Shown: piece by piece, positions 42,009-53,895 of the stretch
How the letters are laid out: each line of letters opens with the position of its first letter
Numbering within the stretch: the first letter of the stretch is position 1
Assembly (NCBI GenBank): GCA_016648135.1
Contig: JADDOH010010973.1
Coordinates: forward strand, 46,214-110,213
Length of the DNA: 64,000 nt
Origin: Agrypnia vestita
Taxonomy: Eukaryota > Arthropoda > Insecta > Trichoptera > Phryganeidae
Reading direction: 5' to 3'
Made by a program: the position numbers and the translations under genes
The notes under the pieces: model-generated
What the model saw: only the letters and a program-made list of their open reading frames with translations
Databases searched by the model: none
What the model was told of the DNA's origin: nothing

Positions 42009-42414
42009 ATTACTCCTTTACTTACTTATTTATATTAACTCTTGGCGTCTGCTTGCTTGACGAAAAAACTTTGGATCGATTTTTAACCCTTTTCCCGTGA
42101 TCCAATCGAGCTGAAACTTTGCAAGCAGACTCATGGCGACGATCAAAAAAATTAATCAATTTTTGGATTTTTCAAATTTTGAATGGTTTTTACATACAAC
42201 TTAGTAAGTTGTATGAAAATATTTCAACGCGTCTAGTAGGCACGGAACCTGATTATAGTAAAATTTTGAATTTTTGGAAATTTTTTATTACTCCCTTTCG
42301 TAGCTTCGCTCGACTGAAGCCCGACGCGTAGGTTAAGCGCCTAACCATTTTCCACTAGTAAATGAGAAAGGGAGTATAATAAAAGCTTGGATTTTATGGG
42401 TTACTTTTTTTATT
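42009..42414 (+). repeat. CTCCCTTT repeat family, copy 3
   Basis: Starts attactcctttacttactta, has 'cttggcgtctgcttgcttga', 'ccaatcgagctgaaactttg', the variant block with 'acttagtaagttgtatgaaa' and 'ttactccctttcgtagcttc', and ends 'gagaaagggagtataataaa' plus the hairpin 'agcttggattttatgggtta'. Near complete and in the same subfamily as copy 2. Confidence 0.85.
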
Positions 42415-42854
42415 ATTAAATTACTACGGGGGTCGGTAGAGGCATGTGTTCAACCTACCCTTTGCTTATAGATGCTGCCTGCAGTGACATGTTTGGTCTG
42501 AAGCGTTGCAATCATTGCCTTAAACGGCACATATTTTCGAAACTTTAATTAATGGTAGCGACCCTAAAATTAATTTAAATGAAAAATGAAAAGATACGTG
42601 TATATTTTTTTGGCTATTGAAAGCATAAACATGTGTGCCTCGATAGAAAAAACTTTAATATTTCGAAGCACGCTAATCACCAGGTTTTACGATTATTATT
42701 ACGTTCATCTGCGTAGGAATATAGTTTTCTAGAAACCCTCACCTGGAATATCAAGTTTAGATATTATATTTCCTTTAATATGGTACGTTTTTCGTTAATA
42801 TGGATCTTAAATGCAAAGTAAGTTTGTATGAATGTAATTTAAATTGTAATTTAT

Positions 42855-42976
42855 TAACAAAATGTTTCATATGTTAGTATATAACCACTAAAAATGCGTA
42901 CCCCGTCTCTTCGTCGGGACACCACCACATTACTAATTTTAGTGGTTGTATACTAACATAAATAACATTTTGTTAA
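42855..42976. repeat. Fold-back element, about 45-bp arms
   Basis: Left arm 'taacaaaatgtttcatatgt' and 'tagtatataaccactaaaa' is complementary to right arm 'ttttagtggttgtatactaa' and 'cattttgtta'. The centre (aatgcgtaccccgtctcttcgtc...) is GC-richer. It is a miniature inverted-repeat element of unknown type; termini AACAAAATG. Confidence 0.75.
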
Positions 42977-43378
42977 AATGTCTAACCTAAAAGATAATTC
43001 TTTAAATATTACAATTTTTAACAACATGTAATTAATTTCATATAAATGGCCCTTGCCTAATATTATTCGTATTTGGAAGCTGAAGAAAGTTCAGTAATGA
43101 TTTGTATTCTACAGGTGCTTTTCTGGTAATATTAGGAAAAGTGTTATAATAATAGGAAAAGTGTTAAACAAAACTTTAACCCTTTTTACATTAAACAATT
43201 ATTCTACACATATTTACACTTGGACTTATGACTAACTCAACTTTCACTAACACTCCACTTGATACTCTGTAGATACATAATAACTACCTTATGAAAATAA
43301 ATACTACTGACGAACTCGAAAAAATATTATAATTGTGTTCTATCACGCCACTCTGGGACAGGCGTAGCCTAGTAGAGT

Positions 43379-43504
43379 GGCATAATCCACAAATTAAACA
43401 AAACAAAAAAATGTGTATTTTATCTTATGTTTTATTGTTAAATTAGTATTAAGTATCTTTATTTGTAAACAAGGATTTTTTAAATAAATAAATAAAAAAA
43501 AAAA
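43379..43504 (+). mobile_element. LINE-like 3' end, poly-A terminated (copy 2)
   Basis: Same 3' segment as 16418-16555 ('cataatccacaaattaaaca' to the A-rich tail), with a different upstream junction at about 43379. Two independent 5' truncation points and a shared 3' end support retroposition. Confidence 0.6.
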
Positions 43505-44921
43505 TGTATTCACTACAAAGGAGTATTCCACAGAAAATTTCTGTGCTTGATTGTAGTTTATATAATTTCACATGTCAAACAAAAAGCGGTACAGTAGAAT
43601 GTCTCCCGGCATTGGAAGCAATAGTACCTACATTTATTGATATTTTTACAAGTAGGTATTACTAATCAACACTCTTAAAAGGAAAGACCTGGCGAAGGCT
43701 TTCAACCATCGGACCGTGAAGATACTCGCTCCTTAGTAAGATGGATTATGCTGAGTTCATTAAACAAGGATATTAAATTGTTGGCAAAGCCGTTATACCC
43801 GGAGAGTAGGTATTTCAGTATCGGTATCAATATATTAATGACGAGACAAACAAAAACCTTTGTGCGTAAAATAATATTTAAATTTTTCCTTAAAAACATG
43901 AATAGATTTTGCGAAAATCTTATATGCAAAAGGCATGATGACAGTATTAAAAACTTAAAGAATAATTGATTTTAGAGAAGAATATATTTTGAAAGGATTC
44001 TTGAAAATGATCCAGTATATTGAGATTAATAAGATTTTCAATAAAATAAAAGTATTAAATTGTGCAATCCGCCATTTTAACTGAAACACCGGTCAGAGCG
44101 AATGACGTCACGCCTCAGTATCCATCGCCGTGTCTTTAAACCGTTGCCATAGACACAATGCAATGTTTACTGAGGCTTGGCGTCACGTTGACAAGTGACA
44201 GCTGCGGGCGTTTTTGCGCGAAATTAAAAATATGTAGATGAAAATGCAATTATTTGCGTAAAAACTTAGTTTATTAATGAAATTATGTTATTTTCGGTAA
44301 TAGTAGAAGTATACCTACAATATAGAATGTTATTTCAAAATCTGCCATCATGCCTATTATTTTTTACGTTGATTGTTGAATATCGAAGCCATGTTAAGTA
44401 ATTGCCCAGATGGCGCCAACCAACTGGCTTTATAGCAGTGAATAAATGATTTCGACGAAGGTGCAAGAACGAGAATGGGCATGGCTAAAGCCGGAATCTG
44501 AAGATGAAACGGCTGTGAGTAACTGATGTATTCAGGATACCTGAGCAAGATACCTATTCAAGGATCTTGAGGTGCCAAAAAAAAATTAGTAAAAGTAATA
44601 ATAAATTTCCGCTGTTGAATTATTACTGATTTGTTATATTTATTTTTTAACATGCATATTATCAACAGGTTAAGAATACTTTGATATATGTGTAATCCTA
44701 GTATGACATCAAAGTACACTTTAATCCTCTTTCATGGTCGACAAATAAGAAACACTGTAGAAAATAAACATGAAATATAAAAACTTAGCCCAAGTAAATA
44801 CCTAAGTGATACGCAACAGTTCTCAGGCATTAAGCCCAAGCTAGTGTTACGAATTTTGTCTGAAATTATGTAAAAGATCATTCATCTTTATGCTGCTACA
44901 AACATTTCACATTTTTTCTGA
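43505..44921. other. Region without a recognised gene
   Basis: 44095-44210 contains an imperfect inverted repeat ('gaatgacgtcacgcctcagt' against 'tactgaggcttggcgtcacg'), with a CRE-like TGACGTCA in the left arm. Short frames at 43702-43969 and 44548-44357 carry no recognisable motif. Confidence 0.45.
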
Positions 44922-45416
44922 AGGGAACTCGTAGCGTCTGCTTGTCTGCCGAAAAAACTTTGAATCGATTTTTAACCCTTTTTCCGTGATCCAATCGAGC
45001 TGAAACTTTGCAGGCAGACTCGTGGCCACGATAAAAATGATCTAACAACATTTTCGTTAAAAAAATTAATTATAGTATACGTAATTTTGGATTTTTTGAA
45101 ATTTTAACAGTTTTTTCAAATTGGAAACCATACAAATGAGAAAGGAGCCTTCGCGTGGAGAAGACGCGAAACCTGTTTCAACTAGTCTGACTCGAGCCAT
45201 GGATCCGATCAGACGGATTCGCCGACGCCGTGCCCCCCTATACCAATTATTACGTTTTCAATATTCTTTAAGTTTTAAGGATAATAATATACATGGAATA
45301 GATTTTCCACATGAACTTAAAGCAAGAGGAATATGCTGATAGAATATCAAATTGGAAACAATACAAATGAGAAAGGGAGTACACTAAAAACTTGTTTTTT
45401 TTTGGGTTAGTTTTTA
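44922..45416 (+). repeat. CTCCCTTT repeat family, copy 4 (variant interior)
   Basis: The left part ('actcgtagcgtctgcttgtc', 'gatccaatcgagctgaaact') and the right end ('aaatgagaaagggagtacac' and 'taaaaacttgttttttttt') match the family. The middle holds a GC-rich block (45140-45240) absent from other copies; it gives the frame 45121-45339, which I do not regard as a gene. 'gaaatgagaaag' occurs twice (45137 and 45368), suggesting an internal duplication. Confidence 0.8.
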
Positions 45417-45577
45417 ACCTCTTTTATGGTGGTATGATATTTTAGGAAATTTTGAGATCCACATCGCATATTCACAATTTTTAGACATTACATCCCCTCA
45501 CAAGGGGTGATTCCTTTGAATCCTTTTAAAACAGCAGTTTCCCAATCAGATACGACTATGCCAGCTTTGGTTGCTAT

Positions 45578-46220
45578 TAGCGAAGGGAAAAACTTCATTT
45601 CAAAATGAAGACTACAACACACACACGTTCACCAGTTTGAAGACTACAAAGTGTACACTACAATTGTAGTAAAAACTACTTGAAGTGAAGTAATTGTAGT
45701 ACTACGAAATGAAGTGAAGTAAATGAAGTGAAGTAAGTGAAGTGAAGTAATTGAAGTGAAGTATTTGAAGTGAAGTAATTGAAGTGAAGTAAATGAAGTG
45801 AAGTAATGAAATGAAGTAATACTGAAGTAAATTTTTAAGTGAAATGAAGTATCTTTTTCCCAAATAAAAATTTGGAGAGCTAAAAAAAAAAAAAAAAGGT
45901 CGCCAGCCAGATTTCTTCGTTCGATTCCAAAAAAATTTTCAAACCATGGGGGGGGGGTTGTTACAGATTCCAGAGATTTCTTCATACATAAAAAATACAC
46001 TATTTAAAATGTATTTCTCATACTTTCGATAACCTTAAAGTGTATGTACTTTGTAGTGTTCGCTTTGAAATGAAGTGTACTATTTGAAGTTTTTATATTT
46101 TCAATAACTTTGGTGTTTGTAGTTTGTAGTGTGCACTACACATCAAAATGTGCGAAGTGTGCACTTTAATGTAGTGTAGTACTACATTGTAGTAGTGAGT
46201 ACAGAGCGGACCCATCACTA
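45578..46220. mobile_element. hAT-type non-autonomous element, 643 bp
   Basis: Exact 8-bp direct repeats gttgctat flank it (45570-45577 and 46221-46228). Ends TAGCGAAGGG and, inverted, TAGTGATGGG are short hAT-type TIRs. The interior has tandem 13-14-bp units built on TGAAGTGAAGTAA (45680-45830), further 'gtagt/actac' subterminal repeats at both ends, and a run of nine G or more at 45947. The minus-strand frame 46000-45644 reads these repeats and is not a gene. No transposase. Confidence 0.8.
45660..45840. repeat. Short tandem repeat on TGAAGTGAAGTAA
   Basis: About a dozen units of 10-14 bp with variable spacers (aat, att, aag). It lies inside the hAT-type element at 45578-46220 and could be amplified subterminal transposase-binding sites. 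Confidence 0.8.
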
Positions 46221-46228
46221 GTTGCTAT

Positions 46229-49044
46229 TCGTGTTATGCTCCTCCGGGCTGCGCAGTCTTCGGGTTCATCATAATTGGACGTTTATAATTGCATAATTGC
46301 AACTGTTTATAATGGTAAAAATGTTTATAATAAGTTTATAATGGCATAATTGAAACTGTTTATTGTACGTATTTAATTAAGAATAAATCAATGAATAAAA
46401 ATTCAAGCTTTTTATTTTAACAATTTGCGACTGCGTAGAATTATTTTCGGTTCCTTCCGGACTAAGCTGGGAATCTGTTAAATACTCAGTTAAATAATAG
46501 GGGAAGTGTAACAGACTCAAAATACTTATCCAACAGTTTTTAAATATATAAAAGTATAGGCTCATCTATACTATTGACACCAGATTTGGAGGCTGTCTGA
46601 GAGTATCCGATCTAGAGTCCAAGTAGCCGAAATTAGTTATCTTATAACGGTCACTGGGTATACTTTTGACTGAATAACTGAATATTCAAGACTTTAGGGA
46701 TTAGAACTTCAGATCATTTATAATAAAATTAATTTCAATAGGGTAGAAGTATTTTAGGGAAATATGTTCGAAGCAGATCCAGTCTGCGGTACCAAAAAGA
46801 AATGCATAGAATTTATCACTAGTGTTAAAGTAATACAGCTGATATCATTCATCGTTCAATCTAATTTATTTCCCTATATGTTATATAATTTCTTAGTATT
46901 TGCCCGTTCTACGAATCTAATCATCACTGAGAAATTAATTTATTCTCAAACGGATAAAATTTGAGAAACTCTGGTGCTTAAAATTAAATTACATCATAAA
47001 TACAAATAAAGTTGTATTTAAAGTAGCAGATAAATGTAATCCTATTACAAGGAAAAGTTTCTAAATATAGTTACTGGCGCGTAATATAATTTAAACCTTG
47101 GGTAAAACATAAGTTGCCGACAAAAAGGAGTACTGTGAATCAACATAAATCACTATGTCGTAGTAAAAAAGAAAACACAAGGCTTCATCGAGTGGATGAA
47201 AAATGACCAGATTGAGTAAATCACGATTAGTTTTCATCGACTTGATAAGGAGTTATTGCTGCCGTAAAGGTATTCTCACTGGCGAAGAGTATCATTGAAT
47301 AACTAGCTTTCCTTCATTCTCCATGTTCATCTTTCGACTACAAGGTAAACATTATAGCATTGTTTGAGAAAAACTGTTTTAACACAGTGTATGTTTGTTC
47401 AGCAGGTATTCTAGAAAATTTATTACGATAACAGGATAAGAAAATTTCATAACATTTTTATATAGTCTCACTTTTACTTTATATTTTAATTTAAAATATA
47501 TCGGGCACCTACACAACCATCTTCGCCTCTTTTTTAACTATGGTGTCAAATTGTAAGCAATACTGCTTTAATGATTATTAGAGATAAAGCTCATTTTAGT
47601 TAAATACATAAAAAAATACTAAAAGTATTTTCTATACATTCTTGGTATCATAATATATAATATGTACTAGGATGCTTCACGTAAAAAAATAAACGTGCAT
47701 TTTTTTTTAGTTTGGTGTTAGTATCGCAACTAGAGTTATCGAGAAATAACGTACCTTTTGTTCTTAGACCTTTTGTTAGAAGTGAATTTACGATCGTGCC
47801 GTACAATGGCGTTTACAAGTGAAGTGAATTAAAAAAACCTCGAAAAATCACATTTTGGTATCTGTCTGAAGATGTAGCTTGTGCTTTTCCATATTCCGAT
47901 GATGAATTTTCCTTGGAAACTAAACAGAGGATGGTCACTGCCTTCGAAAATCAAGGATTGGATGGTTCTCTACAACGAGCAACACTCAAAAATGTTTTTT
48001 TCTTGTAAAATGTAGCTATTTATTCTATGGGTAATCTTGATAATTATTAATATAGCAGTAGAATATAGCAGTTATAAAATTTGTTAAAAATTTTGAAAGA
48101 TAAAAATCATCTACACATAATCTCCAGGCCATTTCATCTCAAACCTTATAACAGAATAACAGCATCGCAGATTTTTTTTTTAAGATACGTGAGGTCACTA
48201 GGGATATTCGCAGTAACTATGACGCAATAAATGTTATGATAGATCGGATGTTGAAGCATGCAAGGTTAGGAGGCAACGCAAGAACCGATAAACGCAAAAC
48301 CATTTTTTGCGGAGACTCGTAATTTCACTTTTATTCGGTGGAATTTATGACGAGTTTGACTCAACGAACACACATGCAAAGACTAGTGTGCATATATGAA
48401 CATATCTTCTGTCGTGACCTGATCTTGTGTAGGTGTGTGGGGTCAATTAAAATATCACACGATCTAAAGAATATTCTAGAATGTTTTGAATTTTGTCTTG
48501 TCAAAGATGAACATGACTCATCATCAGTATTCTTTAAACAAGCTGTGATTTATTTAACATTTCTTTAATAAAATAATGATTACATTGTTTATTTTTAATG
48601 CTTTGTCATACTTTTATATTATATGGTATTTTGCTTGGCTAAGATAAATAGGGAAAAAATGAATCTGCTCAAAATTCTCATCTTCCCGATCATTCAGTAA
48701 GACGCTGAAACATGAATAGACAATTGTAATTTTTGTAGACGTAACCCTACATATCGTCTACGACTAAGGTTTCGAAACATTCGACATTTTGCCCTTTTTA
48801 ACAGTTATGAAATCACTATAAAAAATTTAAGACCAAGAGAAGGTGAAAAGATCTAGATCTCGTGGAAGATAAACACAATGGATTGACTTGGTTAAATCTT
48901 CGATATAGAGTCCTGCAATGCATAAAAAACGGCATGGACCAAAATAGGTGGCCACAGATTTATACCATCATATTGAATCCACTGCAGTTTAACGATTATG
49001 ATCGCTTTAATTTAAAGTAACACGAAGATGAAGGTACGATGATT
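46229..49044. other. Long AT-rich region without a recognised gene
   Basis: Short frames (46764-46964, 48338-48568) have no recognisable motif. At 47726-47750 'gtatcgcaactagagttatcgaga' is, with one change, the complement of 41957-41983, a shared motif of unknown origin. 47800-48010 looks like a decayed coding piece, but no frame can be supported. Confidence 0.4.
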
Positions 49045-49606
49045 TGACTACCCAAAAAAGAAACCCATAAAAACCAAATTTCTATTATTATACTCTTATT
49101 ATATATTATATAGTTTTTTATTATTTTATATTATTATACTCCCTTTCTTTGTAAAATATAATAACAATTAAAGACGAATTAAAACATATAACATAACACT
49201 TAACTTACAGTAATTTAACATATTTCTATGTCAGATGTTTTGAGCTTTGATAAGACACTTCATGCTTTGTGTAGTGAAGTACCTATTATGTATACCGACG
49301 GAGTAATTCAAATTTAGAAGATATTCCTCGACGTAATCGGGCCGCCGTTGCTAGTAATCAAACTTTTGTAATGATTCTAATTTGAAAAAACTATTAAACT
49401 GTCTATAAATCCGAAATAATACTATAATTATTGTTATTTTTTAACGAAAATTTGATAGATCTTCTTGATCGTCGCCATGAGTCTGCTTACAAAGTTTCAG
49501 CTCGATTGGATCACGGAAAAAGGGTTAAAAGTCGATCCAAAGTTTTTTCGACGGCAAGCCGGCAAGCAAGCAAGCAGACGCCACGAGTTAATATAAAGGG
49601 AGTAAA
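49045..49606 (-). repeat. CTCCCTTT repeat family, copy 5
   Basis: Minus strand: tactccctttatattaactc (49606), 'tggcgtctgcttgcttgctt', the central block 'gcccgattacgtcgaggaat' with 'gaattactccgtcggtatac', then 'acaaagaaagggagtataat' and the hairpin 'ccaaatttggtttttatggg' equivalent near 49070. It is close to full length (about 560 bp) and of the same subfamily as copies 6 and 7. The plus-strand frame 49431-49649 is incidental. Confidence 0.88.
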
Positions 49607-50344
49607 AAGAGGTTGTATACAAAAGCATGACAAGAATGTTAATGTATAAGGTATCAATTTATAACGCTCTCGAGCACGAATAGGTTTTATCACTCACGTT
49701 ATTTTATTAACTAGGGGTGGGTGCACGGATTAAATTGCAGGTACACACTTAAAAGCGGCTTCGTAACGTTTCATTTCAACCAACCCCAGATTCCCCTGCT
49801 GGGTCCCCAGACCAAAGCCTCCTTGAGTTATGTTGTTAGTTTACCAGTTTCTGAAGACTAAAACTCTGACTCACGATCAAAAAAGATCACAGAATAATGA
49901 GTGAAAACAGTCACAGCAGAACAAAAGGTGTGAAAATGGACGGGGAAATTATTTCCTTACTAAACTTGCTTCATGAAAATTATTTATTTATTTTTTAAGG
50001 AATCTTATCAGTTTTTAAACATTATATGTATGAGAAAAGTGTATAATACGAATTAAAAAGATTTACAGATGATAAGGCACAGTGAATTAAGAACAAAGTT
50101 GGATTAGACAATATTTTTAAGTTAATAAATAAGCAACGAACAATATCGGAAATAAAAAAAGGAAAACGAATGAATATGAAAAGAATATGAAGAAATGAGA
50201 TAATTAATGAGTGTTAATTGTAAAAATAGAATTGTGAAGGTTGAAAAATGGTGAGGTAAGAGTCAGAGTAGATTTGGAGGAAGAGAATATTAGATGCAGT
50301 GAGTGATTGGCCAAAGTCGATATTGTGATGATGCTTTCAATCCG
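49607..50344. other. Region without a recognised gene
   Basis: AT-rich with a GC-richer patch at 49740-49830; nothing recognised. Confidence 0.5.
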
Positions 50345-50347
50345 TAA

Positions 50348-51090
50348 AGGTACAGATACACATGCTTCTTTACTGGCATGCTAATGAGCAAGCCACTAAT
50401 AAGCATGCCCTAACAACTGTACACACTTGCTCATTACTGGCATGCTTATTAGTGGCATGCTCATAAATAAGCATGCCCAAAGCTAACAATCAAACACACA
50501 TGCTTATTAGTGGCATGCTCTTGTCGTAGAATAGAGACGCTCTTGTTCAAAATGGAAACTTTGCAAACTGAAATAGAAAATTCAAGTCAACCAATAAATC
50601 AAAAAAGTTCCCGAGTTTCCATCCGCACATTTTTGATTTTAGTTTATATAATTTTTATTGTAAGATTTGAATCATTCATGCCTATTAATAAAGTTTCGTA
50701 AACATTATTTCTCACTATATTATTTTTACACAACGGTGACCGAGTATTCCACAGGCATTCGTGATTCCTATAATAAGTTACGAAAAGTAATGTTTTATCA
50801 TCTCCCCAACGCGCCATAATTGTTTCATCTGTCGCGGACTGAGAAGATCGCATCGATAATACTAGCCGCGAAGCCCGCGAATGACATAAGCATGCTGTCT
50901 GCAAGTCTGCTTCACACATGCTCCAAAGATACCCCTTCTCTATGGTGAATGACAGTGGCATGCTTATAAATCCACCGGCGGTTGATTTCTAGCAATGTGC
51001 GTACACACATGCCACTAATAAGCATGCCACTGTCAAAGTCGATACTGCGCATGCTCACGTGCCACTAAAGAAGCATGTGTATCAGACGCC
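50348..51090. mobile_element. PIF/Harbinger-like element with MADF ORF, 743 bp
   Basis: Flanking TAA at 50345-50347 and 51091-51093 is a PIF/Harbinger-type target duplication. The ends share, inverted, GATACACATGCTTCTTTA(C/G)TGGCA; the outermost seven bases are less alike (AGGTACA and GGCGTCT). Both subterminal regions are packed with copies of GCATGCTTATTAGTGGCATG in both orientations, likely binding sites. The minus strand encodes a MADF-like protein fragment (50961-50644). No DDE nuclease is present, so the element is non-autonomous. It is much shorter than the element at 8134 and has different TIRs. Confidence 0.75.
50644..50961 (-). pseudogene. MADF-like protein fragment
   Basis: The 105-codon frame contains TLLFVTYYRNHECLWNTRSP, then KNNIVRNNVYETLLIGM at about residues 56-95, matching the MADF pattern: hydrophobic helix, YR.H..LWN, K(N)..R..AY..L. 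The better start may be the Met at about residue 37 (MRSSQSATDETIM). The first residues read the GCATGC subterminal repeats. The domain's third helix is poorly preserved and the frame ends soon after, so it may be truncated or continue after a frameshift. Confidence 0.5.
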
Positions 51091-51242
51091 TAAGTCGAGT
51101 AATGCTATGATTTGGGGGTACTAGAATAAAGTATAAAGTATAATAAAGTATCCATAGCATTATTTTCAACGCGGTGAGACCAACATTGAAGAGTTCAATA
51201 TCGACACAATTATCATTGAATGCCTTTTATTTATGATTTATT

Positions 51243-51268
51243 GATGATGATGATGATGATGATGATGA
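51243..51268. repeat. (GAT)n microsatellite
   Basis: About eight to nine GAT units (gatgatgatgat...), followed at 51285-51303 by a run of 19 or so A. Confidence 0.9.
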
Positions 51269-51309
51269 ATTTATGAATGAATTTTAAAAAAAAAAAAAAA
51301 AAAATGTGC

Positions 51310-51700
51310 GAAATAAAAATGTATTTTGAATATAAAATGTTCTATTTCTCGAAACACGGAATACCACATTCTGTCGAATTCGTCTACAGGGAACATGAAA
51401 GGAGATTGGGTTCAATCGACTGAGATATCCTTGCAGTAGTTTAAATAATAGTATTAGATCAGCTATTAGATCAGCACGTGCTTTTAAATGTTCTAGAGTT
51501 TTATATTGTGGCAGTTTAATATTTCAGGGTAAGAGTCAAAAGATAAGTTACATCTGGCCTTAAGGTGGTGAAGAAACTTTTTTGTATCTGTTCTAGTCTC
51601 ACAAAGCATGTAATTTTCTATTGGTTTCACACAAGATGCATATTTCAGATTGCTACGAATAAACGCGTAGAACAGTAATTTGAAGAACTTCTTCTTCTTC
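51310..51700 (-). mobile_element. LINE RT C-terminal fragment
   Basis: Minus strand from 51690: FFKLLFYAFIRSNLKYASCV, then ENYMLCETRTDTKKFLHHLK, ILNCHNIKTLEHLKAR and finally PISFHVPCRRIRQNVVFRVS. This reproduces the order 'LYYAFVRSNLEYASVVW', 'IER.QKKFLR.L', 'L..LE.RR', 'F.VP.R.TR....F' of CR1/Jockey-type reverse transcriptases. Several frameshifts; 5'-truncated near 51700. The run of A at 51285-51303 is on the plus strand and is not its tail. Confidence 0.75.
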
Positions 51701-52848
51701 TTTTTATTTTAGTAGATCTGTTGATCTGTGCCACAAAAACTACGCCTCCTGGGATGAGGAAGTCCAGCTATCCCTCCATCTTTTCGGTGATCATCCTGGT
51801 AGGCGTCGTCCAGAGGGGATTTCATTCGCTGCTGAGTCTGTCACTGCCCATTCTGGCTACGTCATCCCGCCAGAATCACCTTCTGGATCTACTCCATCGT
51901 GCTATGTCCTCTATTTTGCAAGTTTTCCTTAGGTCTTTGTTTTAATTTTACTGAACTTGTTTTGCGAAAATTATTTACTTTCTAAACTTGCTTTATGAAG
52001 ATTATTTCAAAATGATTCAATAGTCTTATACCTTTTTTAAGAAGGGCGTACTGCGATTTTAAATCATTGATTTTAAAGCCAAGTAAATCATTTTACAGTG
52101 CTTCTTCAAGTTGTATTATTCTTGAATGACAAATTTTTCTATGTAAATAAATATTGAAATAAAATAAATAACAAAATTGTGTGTACCTTATATCTTCGTT
52201 ATTTGTTTATACATATACGTTCTAAATTTAGTATAGGTTCAGATATAATTAATATTTTTGCACATTGGCAACGCAAAAATTTTAATGTGATATGTTTTGT
52301 GAGTGCATCGACCAAATTTAAAACAACGCTTGTGTGACGGCACCTGCCTATTATGTATAAGGAAGCATTCCGCCAATTTACGTTATCATGACTAAAGTTT
52401 GCACTTTACGTGATTTTTTAATTCCAAATGCTAGTTGAAGGTTGCGTTTCCGGTTATTTCGCAAAGGTCATTAATTGTAAGTAATTCTACAACAGTCATC
52501 AACTTTCAAATGGTTATGTTTAACTTAAGCCAATTCAAAAGAAGCTTTTGGTAAATTATACATGACCATGCGAAGAGAAATTTGATTTAATTATAATTCG
52601 GCTTCATTAGTACTGGGATGATGCAATGGTTGTATATTTTACTATATATTTTAAAGATAAATTATTTTAAGAAAATATTAAGAATATTTTGCTTCAGTTC
52701 TGTACGACTTTCACGTATATGATAGTATTTTATTTTTGGAATATCACTAAATGATAGATAAAATAATAACTGTTCGAAGAATATTTTTTCTTCTTCTGTA
52801 TGAAATAATAATTAAGAATCTGTAAATGTAAAGAAAATTATCTAAAAA
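51701..52848. other. Region with one GC-richer open frame, otherwise AT-rich
   Basis: Plus-strand frame 51721-51945 (74 codons, starting MICATKTTPPGMRKSSYPSI) lies in a GC-richer block; its minus strand also resembles LINE-type C-terminal composition. I cannot assign either. The rest is AT-rich. Confidence 0.35.
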
Positions 52849-52856
52849 GTCTCTAA

Positions 52857-53485
52857 TAGTGATGCAACGAATACTACTTTCACGAATACGAATATCCAGC
52901 CCACTATTCGGCGAATATAAATACGAATAATTCAACAAGGTAATATAATAATAGACCACTATACTTTTTTTACTAAGAGATTTAATAATTAAAATTTACC
53001 ACCGGAAAATTTTTGTTCAAAAAGCTCAACATTTCTTTTATCCGTTTGTACATTCCCAGCGGTCGAAAATAAATATCACGTTTTTCACGCTAACGAGGTC
53101 ATGTTATTAGATTTAATTTGAAATTATTTTATAAGAGTTAACACTTTTACACACAACGGAAATAAAATGGAACGAACAATACGTATTACAAAACAAAAAC
53201 AACGCGAAATGAGCACATAACCTTATTAATAACCCAACGAAACTAGATGAAAGAACTCATGTTATGCTTTGAAACAAGTAAAAATCGACAACTTGAGAAC
53301 TCATCAAATCCATTAATTTAATATTAGGTGAATCCCCGATAATAGAGTGCGTAGGTGTGTTTGGATACACGGTGCACAGCCAAACCGTAATTTGCATTGC
53401 GTTCTGTTATAAATAGTTTGTTTTTAATATTCGTGATGATATTCGGCGAATGCGAATATTCGTAATCGTATCCGTTGCATCACTA
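52857..53485. mobile_element. hAT-type non-autonomous element, 629 bp
   Basis: Ends TAGTGATGCAACGAATAC and, inverted, TAGTGATGCAACGGATAC differ at one of 18 positions. The flanks gtctctaa at 52849-52856 and 53486-53493 are an exact 8-bp target duplication. Both subterminal regions are enriched in CGAATA/TATTCG motifs, likely transposase-binding sites. No transposase coding; the minus-strand frame at 52959 is incidental. The clean duplication and TIRs suggest moderate age. Confidence 0.93.
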
Positions 53486-53895
53486 GTCTCTAACGTTCTC
53501 TTACGCTATATTTCTCAATGACCAAAAAACTTCAAAATATTACAAAATACTTTAAAAGATTCAAAATAGTTTAAAAGATGTAGGAAATAATTACTGCAGA
53601 AAGGAAAATGTGTCTGGTTCAATTTCTGTGTCAAGAAAAACATGAAGAATTTTTTTAAACTTGAAATTTTAAGGTCACTGATGTGCAGTGATAACAGACG
53701 AACTCATTGTATATTAGTACCCAGCTAACTACGGGGCTGCACTATACCATTGATAAAGGGTTACAGAATGTTAAGTTTGAGTACAGACTGACAGATAATA
53801 AATATAGATTACTGATAGTTAAATATAGATTACTGACTTCTCAATAAACAATATTTAACTATGCAACAAAAAAGGTTGAATGGCATTCCTTTTAA

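Noticed and set aside
45644..46000. 118-codon minus-strand ORF
   Set aside because: Translation of the GAAGTGAAGTAA tandem repeat inside the hAT element.
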